Shown in pieces: positions 26,164 through 35,292 of a DNA stretch of 64,000 bases. The DNA is from Brucella intermedia LMG 3301 (GTDB lineage: Bacteria > Pseudomonadota > Alphaproteobacteria > Rhizobiales > Rhizobiaceae), in assembly GCF_000182645.1 (NCBI RefSeq), contig NZ_ACQA01000002.1, positions 186,001 through 250,000 on the forward strand, in the 5' to 3' direction. The notes beneath the pieces were generated by a model. That model made no database searches and had not been told where the DNA came from. It saw only the letters and a list, made by a program, of their open reading frames with translations. The translations under genes were made by a program, and so were the position numbers. Numbering within the stretch: position 1 is the stretch's first letter; each line of letters begins with the position of its first letter.

Positions 26164-26192
26164 TGACATTTAATCAATCGATTGATTAAATC
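26164..26192 (+). promoter_or_regulatory. promoter with a 24-bp perfect palindrome upstream of cecR
   Basis: A perfect 24-bp palindrome occupies 26169-26192 (half-site ATTTAATCAATC). It is bracketed by TTGACA (26164-26169) and TTAAAT (26187-26192), spaced 17 bases, so it fills the promoter spacer. Binding of the adjacent TetR-type protein here would block RNA polymerase. Transcription would start about at the ATG 26198, giving a leaderless or nearly leaderless mRNA. Confidence 0.75.
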
Positions 26193-26197
26193 GGTAT

Positions 26198-26905
26198 ATG
26201 AGCAGATCGAAGAATATCGGGCAGGAGCAACCGCAGCCGTCGGTCGAACAGACGCGCGCCGCGCTTATCCATGCGGCATTGCAGCTTTTCGGGTCGAAGG
26301 GCTTCGATGCCACGTCTACGCGCGAGATTGCTGCGCTGGCCAAGGCGAATATCGGTTCCATCGCCTATCATTTCGGCGGCAAGGAAGGGCTTCGTTTGGC
26401 GGCGGCGGACTATATCGTGGAGACGATACAGGGGGTGGCCGGTCAGGCTCTCGGTCATTACGGGGTGATTGGCGCCTCCGCCGGGACCAGGGAAGAAGCG
26501 CGGCAAATGCTTGCCCTGGCGGTGGAGCGCATGGCGCAGTTCATCGTGGCGCAGCCGGAATCCGGCGAGATCGTCCAGTTTCTTCTTCGCGAGCTTGCGC
26601 ATCCGACGGCCGCGCTTGATCGCATCTATTCCGGCGTATTCGAGCCGACCCATAAAAGGCTCTGTGCCATCTGGGAAGTCGCAACGGGCGAGCCCGCCGA
26701 AAGCGAAGGCACGCGGCTTCTCATCTTCACCCTGCTCGGGCAGGTCATCTATTTCCGTATTGGCCGCGAGGCGGTGAAACGGCGCATGGGCTGGTCCGCG
26801 ATGGGTGCGGAAGAGGCCGGGGCGGTGGCGGCAGTTGTGCGGCAGAACCTGATGGCCATCCTTGCGGCGAAGGACGCTGCGAAAAACGGCGAGGTGTCGT
26901 CATGA
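26198..26905 (+). CDS. cecR: TetR-type repressor with DUF1956 domain (CecR-like)
   Basis: It encodes a 235-residue TetR-family repressor. The HTH is at about residues 18-62 (TRAALIHAALQLFGSKGFDATSTREIAALAKANIGSIAYHFGGKEGL), and the C-terminal part matches the CecR (YbiH) ligand domain (FLLRELAHPTAALDRIYSGVFEPTHKRL). In Escherichia coli CecR controls the ybhGFSR export genes and sensitivity to some antibiotics; here the same order follows. No ribosome-binding site is visible and the promoter's predicted start point coincides with the ATG, so leaderless translation is likely. It overlaps the next gene by four bases. Confidence 0.87.
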   Translation: MSRSKNIGQEQPQPSVEQTRAALIHAALQLFGSKGFDATSTREIAALAKANIGSIAYHFGGKEGLRLAAADYIVETIQGVAGQALGHYGVIGASAGTREEARQMLALAVERMAQFIVAQPESGEIVQFLLRELAHPTAALDRIYSGVFEPTHKRLCAIWEVATGEPAESEGTRLLIFTLLGQVIYFRIGREAVKRRMGWSAMGAEEAGAVAAVVRQNLMAILAAKDAAKNGEVSS

Positions 26906-27846
26906 GCCTTCTCTGTGTTCTCCCTTTTGCGTCCTATCTTTTCGCCGCATGCAGCGCACAGCCTCTGGCTGTCGGCTATGTCGAGGGCGAGTTCGTGCAG
27001 CTTGCCCCGCTGGAAGTGGCGCAGGTTCAGTCCGTGGCCGTCAGGCGTGGTGACCGTGTCGAACCGGGCAAGCCGATTGCACAGACGGAGGACGCGGACG
27101 CAAAGATCGCTGTCGCGCAGGCCGAGGCGGCACTGGCCCAGGCACGCGCCCAACTGGCGGATTTGCAGGTCGGCAAGCGCCCCGACGAAATCGCCGTTCT
27201 CGAAGCGGCGGTCAGGACCGCCAAAGCACAGGCCGACGATGCCCGGCGGACGCTGTTGCGCACGCAGGATCTGACGAAGCGCGGGGTGATGACGCAGGCG
27301 CAGCTCGATGATGCCGCCACCAAGGTCGAGGTGGCCGAAGCGTCGATCAATCAGGCGACGGCCAATCTTGCAGTGGGTCGCTTGCCCGCCCGTCCGGAAA
27401 CGATCAAGGCGGCGGAAAATGCGGTCAGAAGTGCCGAAGCGCAGCTTGATTCCGCCCGCTGGCATCTGGCCAAGCGGACGATCGAGGCCCCGGCGGCTGG
27501 GCGGATCACCGACGTCATTCGCAATCCAGGCGATATTGCCGGTCCGTCCGCACCGGTTTTGACCATGCTGCCCGACGGTGCGGTAAAGCTGAAGGTCTAC
27601 ATACCGGAGGACAAGTTTTCCGCGATACGGGTTGGCGATATGCTGTCGGTGCGCTGCGATGGCTGCGCTCCGGGTTTGCAGGCTCGCGTCAGCTATGTTT
27701 CGCCCGACCCGGAATTCACGCCGCCGGTGATCTACTCGCTCGAAACGCGCCAGAAGCTTGTATATCTGGTCGAGGCGCATCCCGTCGATCCCGCGTCGCC
27801 TCTCCAGCCCGGCCAGATCGTGGACGTCGATCTGGCCCCCCGGTAA
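26902..27846 (+). CDS. HlyD-family membrane-fusion protein (YbhG-like)
   Basis: It encodes a 314-residue periplasmic adaptor. The N terminus is a hydrophobic signal ending LFAAC-SAQ, which could be a lipobox. The lipoyl halves (LAPLEVAQVQSVAVRRGDRVEPGKPIAQTEDAD and WHLAKRTIEAPAAGRITDVIRNPGDI) flank a long alpha-helical hairpin rich in Ala/Gln (about residues 60-190), with the beta-barrel after it. It connects the ATPase/permease pair downstream to an outer-membrane channel not encoded here. Overlap of four bases with cecR shows co-transcription. Confidence 0.87.
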   Translation: MSLLCVLPFASYLFAACSAQPLAVGYVEGEFVQLAPLEVAQVQSVAVRRGDRVEPGKPIAQTEDADAKIAVAQAEAALAQARAQLADLQVGKRPDEIAVLEAAVRTAKAQADDARRTLLRTQDLTKRGVMTQAQLDDAATKVEVAEASINQATANLAVGRLPARPETIKAAENAVRSAEAQLDSARWHLAKRTIEAPAAGRITDVIRNPGDIAGPSAPVLTMLPDGAVKLKVYIPEDKFSAIRVGDMLSVRCDGCAPGLQARVSYVSPDPEFTPPVIYSLETRQKLVYLVEAHPVDPASPLQPGQIVDVDLAPR

Positions 27847-27858
27847 GCGGAGGCGGCA

Positions 27859-28809
27859 ATGTCGAACGCCATCGATGTCAAAGGTCTCGTCAAGCGTTTC
27901 GGCGACGCTACCGTCGTCGATCATGTGAGCATGTCGGTGGCTGAGGGGGAGATTGTCGGCTTTCTCGGGCCAAACGGTTCTGGAAAGACCACAACCATCC
28001 GCATGATGTGCGGGTTGCTGACGCCCGACGAGGGGGAGGGTCAGGTGCTTGGCTTCGATCTTCGGACGGAAGGACTGAAGATCAAGCGTGAAGTCGGCTA
28101 CATGACGCAGCGCTTTTCCTTCTACGAAGACCTGACCATCGCCGAAAATCTCGAATTTGTCGCGCGGCTCTACCGGTTGAAGCCGGTGAAGGACCATGTG
28201 GCGCGGACACTTGAGGAACTGGGCCTGACATCACGCGGAAACCAGCTGGCGGGCACGCTTTCCGGCGGCTGGAAACAACGGCTCGCGCTGGCCGCCTGCA
28301 TCATGCACAAGCCGAAGCTTCTGCTGCTGGATGAGCCGACCGCCGGTGTCGATCCGAAGGCGCGGCGCGATTTCTGGGACGAGATACATCGTCTGGCCGA
28401 TGGCGGGCTGACCGTGCTTGTTTCAACCCACTATATGGACGAAGCCGAGCGCTGCCACCGCATCAGCTATATTTCTTATGGCAAGCTGTTGGCGACGGGA
28501 ACGGTCCGCGATGTCATCGATAAGGCGGGGCTGACGACCTTTATCGTCAACGGTCCCCGGCTTGGAGACGTGGCACGCGAACTGGCTGGCGAACCGGGTG
28601 TCGAGCAGGTTGCGCCTTTCGGTGCGACGCTGCATGTCGTAGGGTCCGACAGGGCGAAGCTCGAGGCGGCTCTGGAAAAGATCAGGCATCGTGAGGGCAT
28701 TAGCGTCGAGGCGGGCGAAACCAGCCTTGAAGATGTGTTCATCCAGTTCATGGCCAATGCGCAGGACAATATGTCGAAAGACAGGGCGTCCCGGAGCGGT
28801 GAGCAATGA
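27859..28809 (+). CDS. ABC exporter ATPase (YbhF-like, single domain)
   Basis: It encodes a 316-residue ATP-binding subunit. Walker A is GPNGSGKTT near residue 37, signature LSGGWKQRLALAACIMH, Walker B LLLLDEPTAGVD, and the switch histidine is in VLVSTHYMDEAERC. A C-terminal extension of about 80 residues follows, as in drug-exporter subunits. It carries one nucleotide-binding domain, whereas E. coli YbhF has two in tandem, so this exporter would be a homodimeric variant. It overlaps the permease start by four bases. Confidence 0.88.
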   Translation: MSNAIDVKGLVKRFGDATVVDHVSMSVAEGEIVGFLGPNGSGKTTTIRMMCGLLTPDEGEGQVLGFDLRTEGLKIKREVGYMTQRFSFYEDLTIAENLEFVARLYRLKPVKDHVARTLEELGLTSRGNQLAGTLSGGWKQRLALAACIMHKPKLLLLDEPTAGVDPKARRDFWDEIHRLADGGLTVLVSTHYMDEAERCHRISYISYGKLLATGTVRDVIDKAGLTTFIVNGPRLGDVARELAGEPGVEQVAPFGATLHVVGSDRAKLEAALEKIRHREGISVEAGETSLEDVFIQFMANAQDNMSKDRASRSGEQ

Positions 28810-29942
28810 ACGGCTGGTTCTCCTTCGAGCGGCTTGGCGCGATGCTGGTGAAGGAATTCATCCAGATGCGGCGTGACCGCATCACCTTCGCCATGATGCT
28901 GGTCGTTCCGCTGATGCAGCTCCTGCTTTTCGGCTTTGCCATCAACAACGATCCGAAGAGCCTGCCGAGCGCTCTGGTGGTGACAAGCCAGGACCATTAT
29001 ACGCGGGCCATGATTTCCGCTCTGGAAACAACGGGCTACTATCGCTTCGACCATGTTGTGCAGAGTGCGGCCGAAGCGGAAGCGCTGATAGCCAGCGGCG
29101 CGGTTTCCTTCGTGGTGACGATCCCGTCGGATTTTGCAAGGCGGGTCGATGCGGGCGAGCAGCCGCAGATCCTGATCGAGGCTGACGCGACCGATCCGTC
29201 GGTGGCAAGCGGTGCGATTTCCACGCTCGGAACCGTCGCCGGTCAGGCGCTTTTGCGTGAACAGGGCAAGCAAGCCGAAGCCGCCGATGCAGCGCGGGGG
29301 CAGCTACAGGTCGTCGTGCACCGCCGCTATAACCCGGAAGGCGTTTCGCAATACAATATCGTTCCCGGCCTGCTGGGGGTGATCCTGCAAATGACCATGG
29401 TGATGATGACCGCCATGGCGCTGACCCGCGAAACCGAGCGCGGCACGATGGAAAACCTGCTCGCAATGCCCGCCACGCCCGCCGAAATCATGCTGGGCAA
29501 GGTGCTGCCGTTTCTGGCCGTCGGCGGTGTGCAGGTCGTGGTGGTGCTGGCCGCAGCCAAGCTTTTGTTCGGTGTGCCCTTCGTGGGATCGCTGGCGCTT
29601 CTGCTGACCTGTGTCCTGATCTTCGTCCTGTCGCTCGTCCTGCTCGGCTATACGATTTCCACAGCATCGCGCACGCAGATGCAGGCCATGCAGCTTACCT
29701 TCTTCTTCTTCCTGCCTTCGCTGATGCTGTCCGGCTTCATGTTCCCGTTTCGGGGTATGCCCGATTGGGCGCAGGCGTTGGGGGAGATCTTTCCCCTCAC
29801 GCATTTCCTGCGTATCGTCCGCGCCGTCATGCTGAAGGGCGCCCACCTTTCCGACATTGCCGGAGAGGTGAACGCCCTCTTGTTCTTCGTGGTGCTGTTT
29901 GCGTCGCTGGCGCTGTTAAGGTTCCGGCGGACGCTGGATTAG
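28806..29942 (+). CDS. ABC-2-type exporter permease (YbhS/YbhR-like)
   Basis: It encodes a 378-residue ABC-2 permease. There is one N-terminal transmembrane helix (FAMMLVVPLMQLLLFGFAI), a large extracytoplasmic domain (about residues 45-170) and five C-terminal helices containing TRETERGTMENLLAMPATPAEIMLGKVLPF, the usual coupling-helix region. Only one permease is present, in contrast to two (YbhS and YbhR) in E. coli, in keeping with the single-domain ATPase. Its stop overlaps the stop of the convergent MFS gene, sharing TTAG. Confidence 0.87.
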   Translation: MNGWFSFERLGAMLVKEFIQMRRDRITFAMMLVVPLMQLLLFGFAINNDPKSLPSALVVTSQDHYTRAMISALETTGYYRFDHVVQSAAEAEALIASGAVSFVVTIPSDFARRVDAGEQPQILIEADATDPSVASGAISTLGTVAGQALLREQGKQAEAADAARGQLQVVVHRRYNPEGVSQYNIVPGLLGVILQMTMVMMTAMALTRETERGTMENLLAMPATPAEIMLGKVLPFLAVGGVQVVVVLAAAKLLFGVPFVGSLALLLTCVLIFVLSLVLLGYTISTASRTQMQAMQLTFFFFLPSLMLSGFMFPFRGMPDWAQALGEIFPLTHFLRIVRAVMLKGAHLSDIAGEVNALLFFVVLFASLALLRFRRTLD

Positions 29943-31141
29943 CAGGCCGATGGAGCCAGCGCCGCTTTCGGACGGCGCGAGAGCGTGAACAGCAGTCCGG
30001 CTGCCGCCAGCAGGCCGCCTGCGACCGGAATGGCCGCATAGCCATAGCCTGCGCTGATCACGCCGCCGCCAAGGGCCGCGCCCACCGCATTGCCGAGGTT
30101 GAACGCGCCAATGTTGATCGACGATGCCAGCCCCGGCGCTTCCGATGCGGCCTGCATCACGCGGGTCTGAACCGGGGGAACGATGGCGAAGGCCGCAGCA
30201 CCCCAGGCGAGGAGGCCGATTGCAGCGCCGATATGGCTGCCCAGCAGCAGCGGCAATGCCAGGCTGATGATGGCAAGTGCTGCAAGGAATATCCGCGTCG
30301 CACCATTGAGCGACCAGTCGGCAAGGCGTCCGCCGAGCGCGTTGCCAATCGTGAAGCCCACGCCGATGAGGATGAGCGCCAGCGTCACGAAACCTTCCGA
30401 AGCGCCGGTGCGGTCGGCCAGTACAGGCGCTACATAGGTGTAGAGCGTGAACATGGCGCCAGCACCCATGACGGTGGTCGCGAGCGACATCAGCACGGTC
30501 GGGCGCATCAGCACGCCAAGCTCGCGGCGAATGTCGGGCATCTTGCCTGCTTCACCACGCGGCAGCGAAAGCCAGAGTGCCGAGATGGCCAGCAGGCCCA
30601 GAACGGCAGTGCCGGCGAACGACATGCGCCAGCCGATCTGCTGGCCGATCCAGGTTGCAGCCGGGACGCCCCCGATATTGGCTATCGTCAGGCCCATGAA
30701 CATGGTGGCAACGGCGCTCGCCCGCTTTTCAGGCGGCACGACGCTGGCTGCAACAATGGAGCCGAGGCCGAAGAATGCGCCGTGATTGAGGCTTGTTACC
30801 AGACGCGCTGCAAGCAGCGTCCAGTAATCCGGCGCAAGGGCGGAAAGGATATTGCCAACCGTGAAGATGCCCATCAGGAGCATCAGCGCCGTGCGCTTTC
30901 CAAAGCGCCCGAAGGCAAGCGTCATGATCGGTGCGCCGACCATGACGCCGATGGCATAGGCGCTGACCAGAAGGCCCGCCGTCGGAATGGAAACGTCGAC
31001 GCCATCGGCAATAACCGGCAGCAGGCCCATGGGCGCAAATTCCGTGGTGCCAATACCGAAGGCACCGATTGCAAGCGCCAGAAGCGGCCAGTTGAAACCG
31101 GCCGTGTTCGTTGCGCTTTCCTGTGCATTTGCAGCACTCAT
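29939..31141 (-). CDS. MFS transporter (AraJ/YdeA-like DHA1 family)
   Basis: It encodes a 400-residue, 12-helix major facilitator. The DHA1 signature region is seen as FGIGTTEFAPMGLLPVIADGVDVSIPTAGLLVSAYAIGVMVGAPIM and GRFGKRTALMLLMGIFTVGNILSALAPDYWTLLAARLV, typical of AraJ/chloramphenicol-resistance-type efflux proteins. It follows the aldo/keto reductase by 21 bases on the same strand, with a LysR regulator divergent from that pair. It may export an aldehyde or drug; the substrate is unknown. Confidence 0.85.
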   Translation of the reverse strand: MSAANAQESATNTAGFNWPLLALAIGAFGIGTTEFAPMGLLPVIADGVDVSIPTAGLLVSAYAIGVMVGAPIMTLAFGRFGKRTALMLLMGIFTVGNILSALAPDYWTLLAARLVTSLNHGAFFGLGSIVAASVVPPEKRASAVATMFMGLTIANIGGVPAATWIGQQIGWRMSFAGTAVLGLLAISALWLSLPRGEAGKMPDIRRELGVLMRPTVLMSLATTVMGAGAMFTLYTYVAPVLADRTGASEGFVTLALILIGVGFTIGNALGGRLADWSLNGATRIFLAALAIISLALPLLLGSHIGAAIGLLAWGAAAFAIVPPVQTRVMQAASEAPGLASSINIGAFNLGNAVGAALGGGVISAGYGYAAIPVAGGLLAAAGLLFTLSRRPKAALAPSAC

Positions 31142-31162
31142 CTGAAATTCTCCGTTATTTCT

Positions 31163-31987
31163 TCAATTGTCCCAGACGGGCGCCAGTCCGGCAGGGCTGA
31201 CCAGTCGTCCATCGGGGCGGGCGAGTTTGGAAATCGCCGTCATGTCTTCAGCGCTGAGATCAAAGTCGAATATGTCGAAATTTTCAGCGACACGTTCAGG
31301 CTTGGCCGTCTTGGAAAGCGCGATGAAGCCGCGTTCGATCAGCCAGCGCAGGCCTACCTGAGCGGCTGTCTTGCCGTATCGGGCGCCGATGGCCTGCAGG
31401 GCGGGATCGCGCGGCACTGCGCCGTCTGCCATGCCGTAATAGGCGGTGATGGCAACGCCTGCGGCTTTTGCGGCATCGGCCACGGCATTCTGGTCGAGAT
31501 AGGGGTGTGCCTCGATCTGGTTGGTGACGATGGGTGCGGCACTGCGTTCGATGGATTGGCGCATCTGGGCGACATTCTGGTTGCTCACGCCGATGAAGCG
31601 TGTCCTGCCTGCCGCCTGCACCGCGTTCAGCATGTCGATCTGATCGGCGATAGCCACCTTGTCGGCGGGCCAGTGCAGAAGCAGGAGGTCAACCTGATCG
31701 ACCTTCAGCTTGTCGAGACTCTCATCGACGGACGCGCCGAATTTTTCCGGGCTGTAATTGTCCACCCAGACTTTCGTGGTCAGGAACAGGTCTTCGCGCC
31801 GTGCGCCCGCTTTTTCCAGTGCACGACCGAGGGCCGCTTCGTTCTGGTAGATCTGCGCCGTATCGAAATGGCGGAAGCCGGCTTCCAGCGCCGCCGGGAC
31901 AACGCTTTCCACTTCGGCATCCGTCATGCGGAAAACGCCGAAGCCGAGCGCGGGTATGGCCGCGCCATGTGCGTTCACGATTTTCAT
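31163..31987 (-). CDS. aldo/keto reductase (DkgB-like)
   Basis: It encodes a 274-residue NADPH-dependent aldo/keto reductase, a TIM barrel that reduces aldehydes and ketones. The family's start GFGVFRMTDAEVESVVPAALEAGFRHFDTAQIYQNEAALGRAL contains the catalytic Asp and Tyr; LFLTTKVWVDNYSPEKF supplies the Lys and LLLLHWPAD the His. NADP contacts lie in the C-terminal IALSKTAKPERVAENF. It resembles 2,5-diketo-D-gluconate reductase B. It shares an operon with the MFS gene, and a perfect palindrome at 32165-32187 lies between it and the divergent LysR gene. Confidence 0.87.
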   Translation of the reverse strand: MKIVNAHGAAIPALGFGVFRMTDAEVESVVPAALEAGFRHFDTAQIYQNEAALGRALEKAGARREDLFLTTKVWVDNYSPEKFGASVDESLDKLKVDQVDLLLLHWPADKVAIADQIDMLNAVQAAGRTRFIGVSNQNVAQMRQSIERSAAPIVTNQIEAHPYLDQNAVADAAKAAGVAITAYYGMADGAVPRDPALQAIGARYGKTAAQVGLRWLIERGFIALSKTAKPERVAENFDIFDFDLSAEDMTAISKLARPDGRLVSPAGLAPVWDN

Positions 31988-32164
31988 GTCATCTCCTGTC
32001 GGTTGGCCTTCGGCGTATCGCGTCGGTTGCGCGAGCTTGGGAGGCTCATGCTTCGGGCCATGAATTTTCAGAGCCTTGTACCAGTCAGCTTTCGGTCAGG
32101 TCTGATCTCGGCTGCACAGATAGGACAATCGCGCGGGCTTGAAAATCCGCTCGGAATCCACATT

Positions 32165-32187
32165 ATCTGTGAAACGATTTCACAGAT
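32165..32187. promoter_or_regulatory. operator-like palindrome upstream of the LysR gene
   Basis: Perfect 10-bp arms ATCTGTGAAA and TTTCACAGAT flank CGA. It lies 11 bases before the LysR start chosen here (32198) and would cover an alternative start at 32186. A LysR autoregulatory site is the likely use, and from here it could also control the divergent reductase/MFS operon. Confidence 0.65.
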
Positions 32188-32197
32188 GGAGCGGGCG

Positions 32198-33103
32198 ATG
32201 GACAATCGCATCGGCGAAATGCAGGTTTTTATGCGGGTCGTGGAAGCAGGCAGTTTCTCGGAGGCCGCCCGGCTCCTGCGCATGAACCCTTCGACCATCA
32301 GCAAGCTCATATCCCGTATCGAGGCGCGGCTCAGCGTGCGGCTTCTGGAACGTTCGTCCCGACGCCTGTCGCTGACGAGCGAGGGGCAGATTTACTACGA
32401 ACGCAGCCAGGGATTGCTGCGCGATTTCGAGGAGGTCGAACGCGAGCTTTCCCAGGGTTCGGCAAGCACCGGCGGAACGGTGCGCGTCAATGCTTCGGTG
32501 GCGCTGGGTACGCTGGCGCTGGAGCCGCTATTGCCGGAATTTCTCGCGGCTTATCCGAATATCGTCATCGACCTCTCCCTGTCGGACGAACTGGTCGACC
32601 TTTATCTCGACCGCACCGATGTGGCTTTCCGCATCGGCACCCTGCCCAATTCCAGCATGATGGCGCGCAAGCTCGGCACGGCCCGGCGCAAGATCGTGGC
32701 GGCTCCCGCCTATCTGGAGCGCCGCGGCACGCCCATGACTGTCGATGATCTTGCCGAGCACAATTGCATCGGTTTCAATTTTCGCCGCGCCGCGCCCGTC
32801 TGGCCGCTGAAGGAAAGCGGCCGCATCGTGGATCGTGCGGTCTATGGTTCTCTGTTGGCCAATAACGGGGAAACGGTCCGGCGCATGGCGGTCGCAGGTT
32901 TGGGGCTCGCCCGGATCGGCGACTATCACGCGCGGAACGACCTTGCTTCCGGCGCATTGGTGGAAGTTCTCTCGGAGGCTGTGGAGAACGACACGGAGGA
33001 AGTTCACGCGGTGTTTCTGGGCGGCGCCCGGCTGCCGCAACGGGTCCGCGTTTTCCTTGATTATGTCGTGCCGCGCCTGCAGGCCTATCTCGCGGCGCAA
33101 TAG
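32198..33103 (+). CDS. LysR-family regulator
   Basis: It encodes a 301-residue LysR-type transcription factor of ordinary length. The N-terminal HTH is MDNRIGEMQVFMRVVEAGSF then SEAARLLRMNPSTISKLISRIEARLSVRLLERSSRRLSLTSEG; the effector domain includes GTVRVNASVALGTLALEPLLPEFLAAYPNI. ATG 32198 follows GGAG by six bases. It is divergent from the aldo/keto reductase and MFS genes, which are the probable targets. The frame stays open far upstream through the antisense of those genes, but that part has no support as coding. Confidence 0.87.
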   Translation: MDNRIGEMQVFMRVVEAGSFSEAARLLRMNPSTISKLISRIEARLSVRLLERSSRRLSLTSEGQIYYERSQGLLRDFEEVERELSQGSASTGGTVRVNASVALGTLALEPLLPEFLAAYPNIVIDLSLSDELVDLYLDRTDVAFRIGTLPNSSMMARKLGTARRKIVAAPAYLERRGTPMTVDDLAEHNCIGFNFRRAAPVWPLKESGRIVDRAVYGSLLANNGETVRRMAVAGLGLARIGDYHARNDLASGALVEVLSEAVENDTEEVHAVFLGGARLPQRVRVFLDYVVPRLQAYLAAQ

Positions 33104-33347
33104 GCGCGTCTGTCGAATCATCAGCGGTGATCCCTCGGAAATGCCGGATTTCCGGGGCGAGACGGGCGCTTTTCCGAAATTATTTTGGTTTCCGATAGCT
33201 TAACGATTTCAGCTTGTTGCTGTGGCGCGCCCGCGTGTTCACGATGAGGTGCTCCGCTTTTGTGTTGACTATTAACATTCCGTTAACCACAGTTTGTTGC
33301 AATATGTTACAAAGCGTTATCATCCTGTTTTCAGAACGAGGTGTGGA
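33104..33347. other. non-coding gap before the SbmA-like gene
   Basis: The sequence is A/T-enriched around 33280-33320 (GTTAACCACAG, TTGTTGCAATATGTTAC), where a promoter could lie, but I see no convincing -35/-10 pair, palindrome or RNA element. Nothing coding is supported here. Confidence 0.5.
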
Positions 33348-33413
33348 TTGGACAAAAAGCGGCAGACCAGACAGCTAACCTTGCAGGCAAGGGAGAGGTC
33401 TGCCGTAGCCGAC

Positions 33414-35255
33414 ATGACGTCGTTCTGGGGGCTGATGCGCGCCTACTGGATCTCCGATCGCTGGAAGGAAGCCTGGGTTCTTACTCTCGCGATCTTTCTG
33501 ATGACGGCTTTCGTGAGCAAGACTACCGTGTGGGTGGCCGAGGCTTCGGGCCTCCTCATGAATTCCATCGTCAATGTCAACACTGCGCCTGTGCAGCACC
33601 CTCTCATGACGATAGCCGCCAATGCGGGCATTCTTGTTCTGCTGATGCTGGCAAAGGACGTGATGCTGGTCGGCTCCCGCCATTTCCTGTCCACCACGCT
33701 GCATCGCAAATGGCGCAAATGGCTGAACGACCAGTTCTCCACCGCGCTGTTGAACGGCAGGCACACGCATTTCCATTTGCAGCAGGGCAGGGGCAAGGAC
33801 CAGCCCGACAACATCGATCAGCGCCTGCAGGAGTCGATCAAGGGAATGACCGGCGGCGCCATTGGCCTCGTCATGGGGATTGTCGGCGTGTTCCTGTCGG
33901 CTTTCTTCATCGGACAGAAGCTGATCGAGATGTCTACCCACGTGGAGGGGCTGGATTTCCTTGGCAGCTACGGCAGCGCCGTTCTGGCCTTTGCGGCAAT
34001 CGTCGTCTATGTCCCGCTCGGCACGCTGGTCGCCATCAAGATCGGCAAGCGACTGGAGCGTCTCAATCTCGGCATCCAGAAAGCCGAAGGCTCCTATCGT
34101 GGTGAGTGGACGACGCTGCTGCGCCGCAGTTTCCAGATTTCTGCATCCGGCGGTGAGGCAGTGCAGCGCTCTGTCAACGACCGTCTGTACAAGGATGTCG
34201 ACGGCACTTGGAACCGGCTCAACCGCTTCGATGCCGCCTATCTCGCCTTCTCGCAGGCCTATGGCTTTCTCTCGAACCGCATCGTTGCCTATATTCCGGG
34301 CCTTCTGCCCTATATGAGCGGCTCCGTCAGTTTCCGTAATTATGTAACCGGCGCTGAACTTGTCGCGGCGATGATCAATGACTGCTCATGGTTCATTCAG
34401 GTCATGCCTGCGATTGCCAATCTCCGCGCCAATGCGGGCCGTGTGACCGGTCTCGCGCAGGCCATCGAGAATGTTCAGGAGCCTGCGGAGTTCTACAGCC
34501 GGTCGGGCATCAATCGTTTCGCCTTCGCGCAACAGCATCCGCGCTTCGGACTGTCCGTGCGCAATCTCACGCTTATGCAAGGGCCGGACAGTGAAGCACC
34601 GTTCCTGCGCTCCGGCGTGATCAATATTCGCGCGGGCGACTGGGTTTACATGCGTGGCGAATCCGGTTCCGGCAAAACTTCATTCATGAAGGCGCTCAAC
34701 GGCCTGTGGCCCTATGGGACCGGCGATATCATCTACCCGCAGAACGCGACCTCGCTTTATGCGACGCAGGAGGCCAAGTTCCCTTCCGTAACGCTGAAAC
34801 AGCTTGTCGCCCTGCCTGCCGATGAAGACCGTTTCAGCGACCTTGCTGTCGCGGCCGTCCTGCACGAGGCGGGACTGGGCGAATTCATCGAACGCATGAA
34901 CGATGCGGACGCCGATGGCGCGCCGTGGGACATGATCCTCTCTGGCGGCCAGAAGCAGAAAATCGTGCTGGCGCGCATTCTCCTGCACAAGCCGTCGATC
35001 ATCTTCCTCGATGAAGCGACCGGGGCGCTCGATCCCGCTGCGAAGACGCGGTTCCATGAGGCGCTGAAGACGCGCTGCCCGCAGGCCATCGTCATCAGCA
35101 TCATGCATGAGGACAAGCTGCCGCTGCTGGAAAACGGCCAGAATGTCTATTCGCACGTCCTGGATATCCGCAACGGCTATGTCTCGCTGCGTCCCGTTCA
35201 TTTCGATACGCTGCCGGATATCGCTGCCGAAACCGCTCTCATCGCCGCCGAATAG
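33414..35255 (+). CDS. SbmA/YddA-type ABC transporter with fused ATPase
   Basis: It encodes a half-transporter of about 613 residues: an N-terminal SbmA/BacA-like membrane domain with six or so helices (about residues 20-340) and a C-terminal nucleotide-binding domain with Walker A GESGSGKTSFMKALNGLWPYG, signature LSGGQKQKIVLARIL and Walker B IIFLDEATGALD. E. coli YddA and mycobacterial BacA-type proteins share this architecture, and the family imports peptides or B12-like molecules. ATG 33414 is the conservative start. A TTG at 33348, six bases after GAGG, would add 22 residues and has the better ribosome-binding site. It stands alone between the LysR gene and the Xre/RES pair. Confidence 0.85.
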   Translation: MTSFWGLMRAYWISDRWKEAWVLTLAIFLMTAFVSKTTVWVAEASGLLMNSIVNVNTAPVQHPLMTIAANAGILVLLMLAKDVMLVGSRHFLSTTLHRKWRKWLNDQFSTALLNGRHTHFHLQQGRGKDQPDNIDQRLQESIKGMTGGAIGLVMGIVGVFLSAFFIGQKLIEMSTHVEGLDFLGSYGSAVLAFAAIVVYVPLGTLVAIKIGKRLERLNLGIQKAEGSYRGEWTTLLRRSFQISASGGEAVQRSVNDRLYKDVDGTWNRLNRFDAAYLAFSQAYGFLSNRIVAYIPGLLPYMSGSVSFRNYVTGAELVAAMINDCSWFIQVMPAIANLRANAGRVTGLAQAIENVQEPAEFYSRSGINRFAFAQQHPRFGLSVRNLTLMQGPDSEAPFLRSGVINIRAGDWVYMRGESGSGKTSFMKALNGLWPYGTGDIIYPQNATSLYATQEAKFPSVTLKQLVALPADEDRFSDLAVAAVLHEAGLGEFIERMNDADADGAPWDMILSGGQKQKIVLARILLHKPSIIFLDEATGALDPAAKTRFHEALKTRCPQAIVISIMHEDKLPLLENGQNVYSHVLDIRNGYVSLRPVHFDTLPDIAAETALIAAE

Positions 35256-35292
35256 AGCCTTTCGCTCCGGGCAAAACAGCGTAAGGTTGCAT

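Noticed and set aside
29765..32197. Upstream extension of the LysR reading frame by about 800 codons
   Set aside because: It is antisense to the MFS and aldo/keto reductase genes. The LysR protein has its normal N terminus at 32198.
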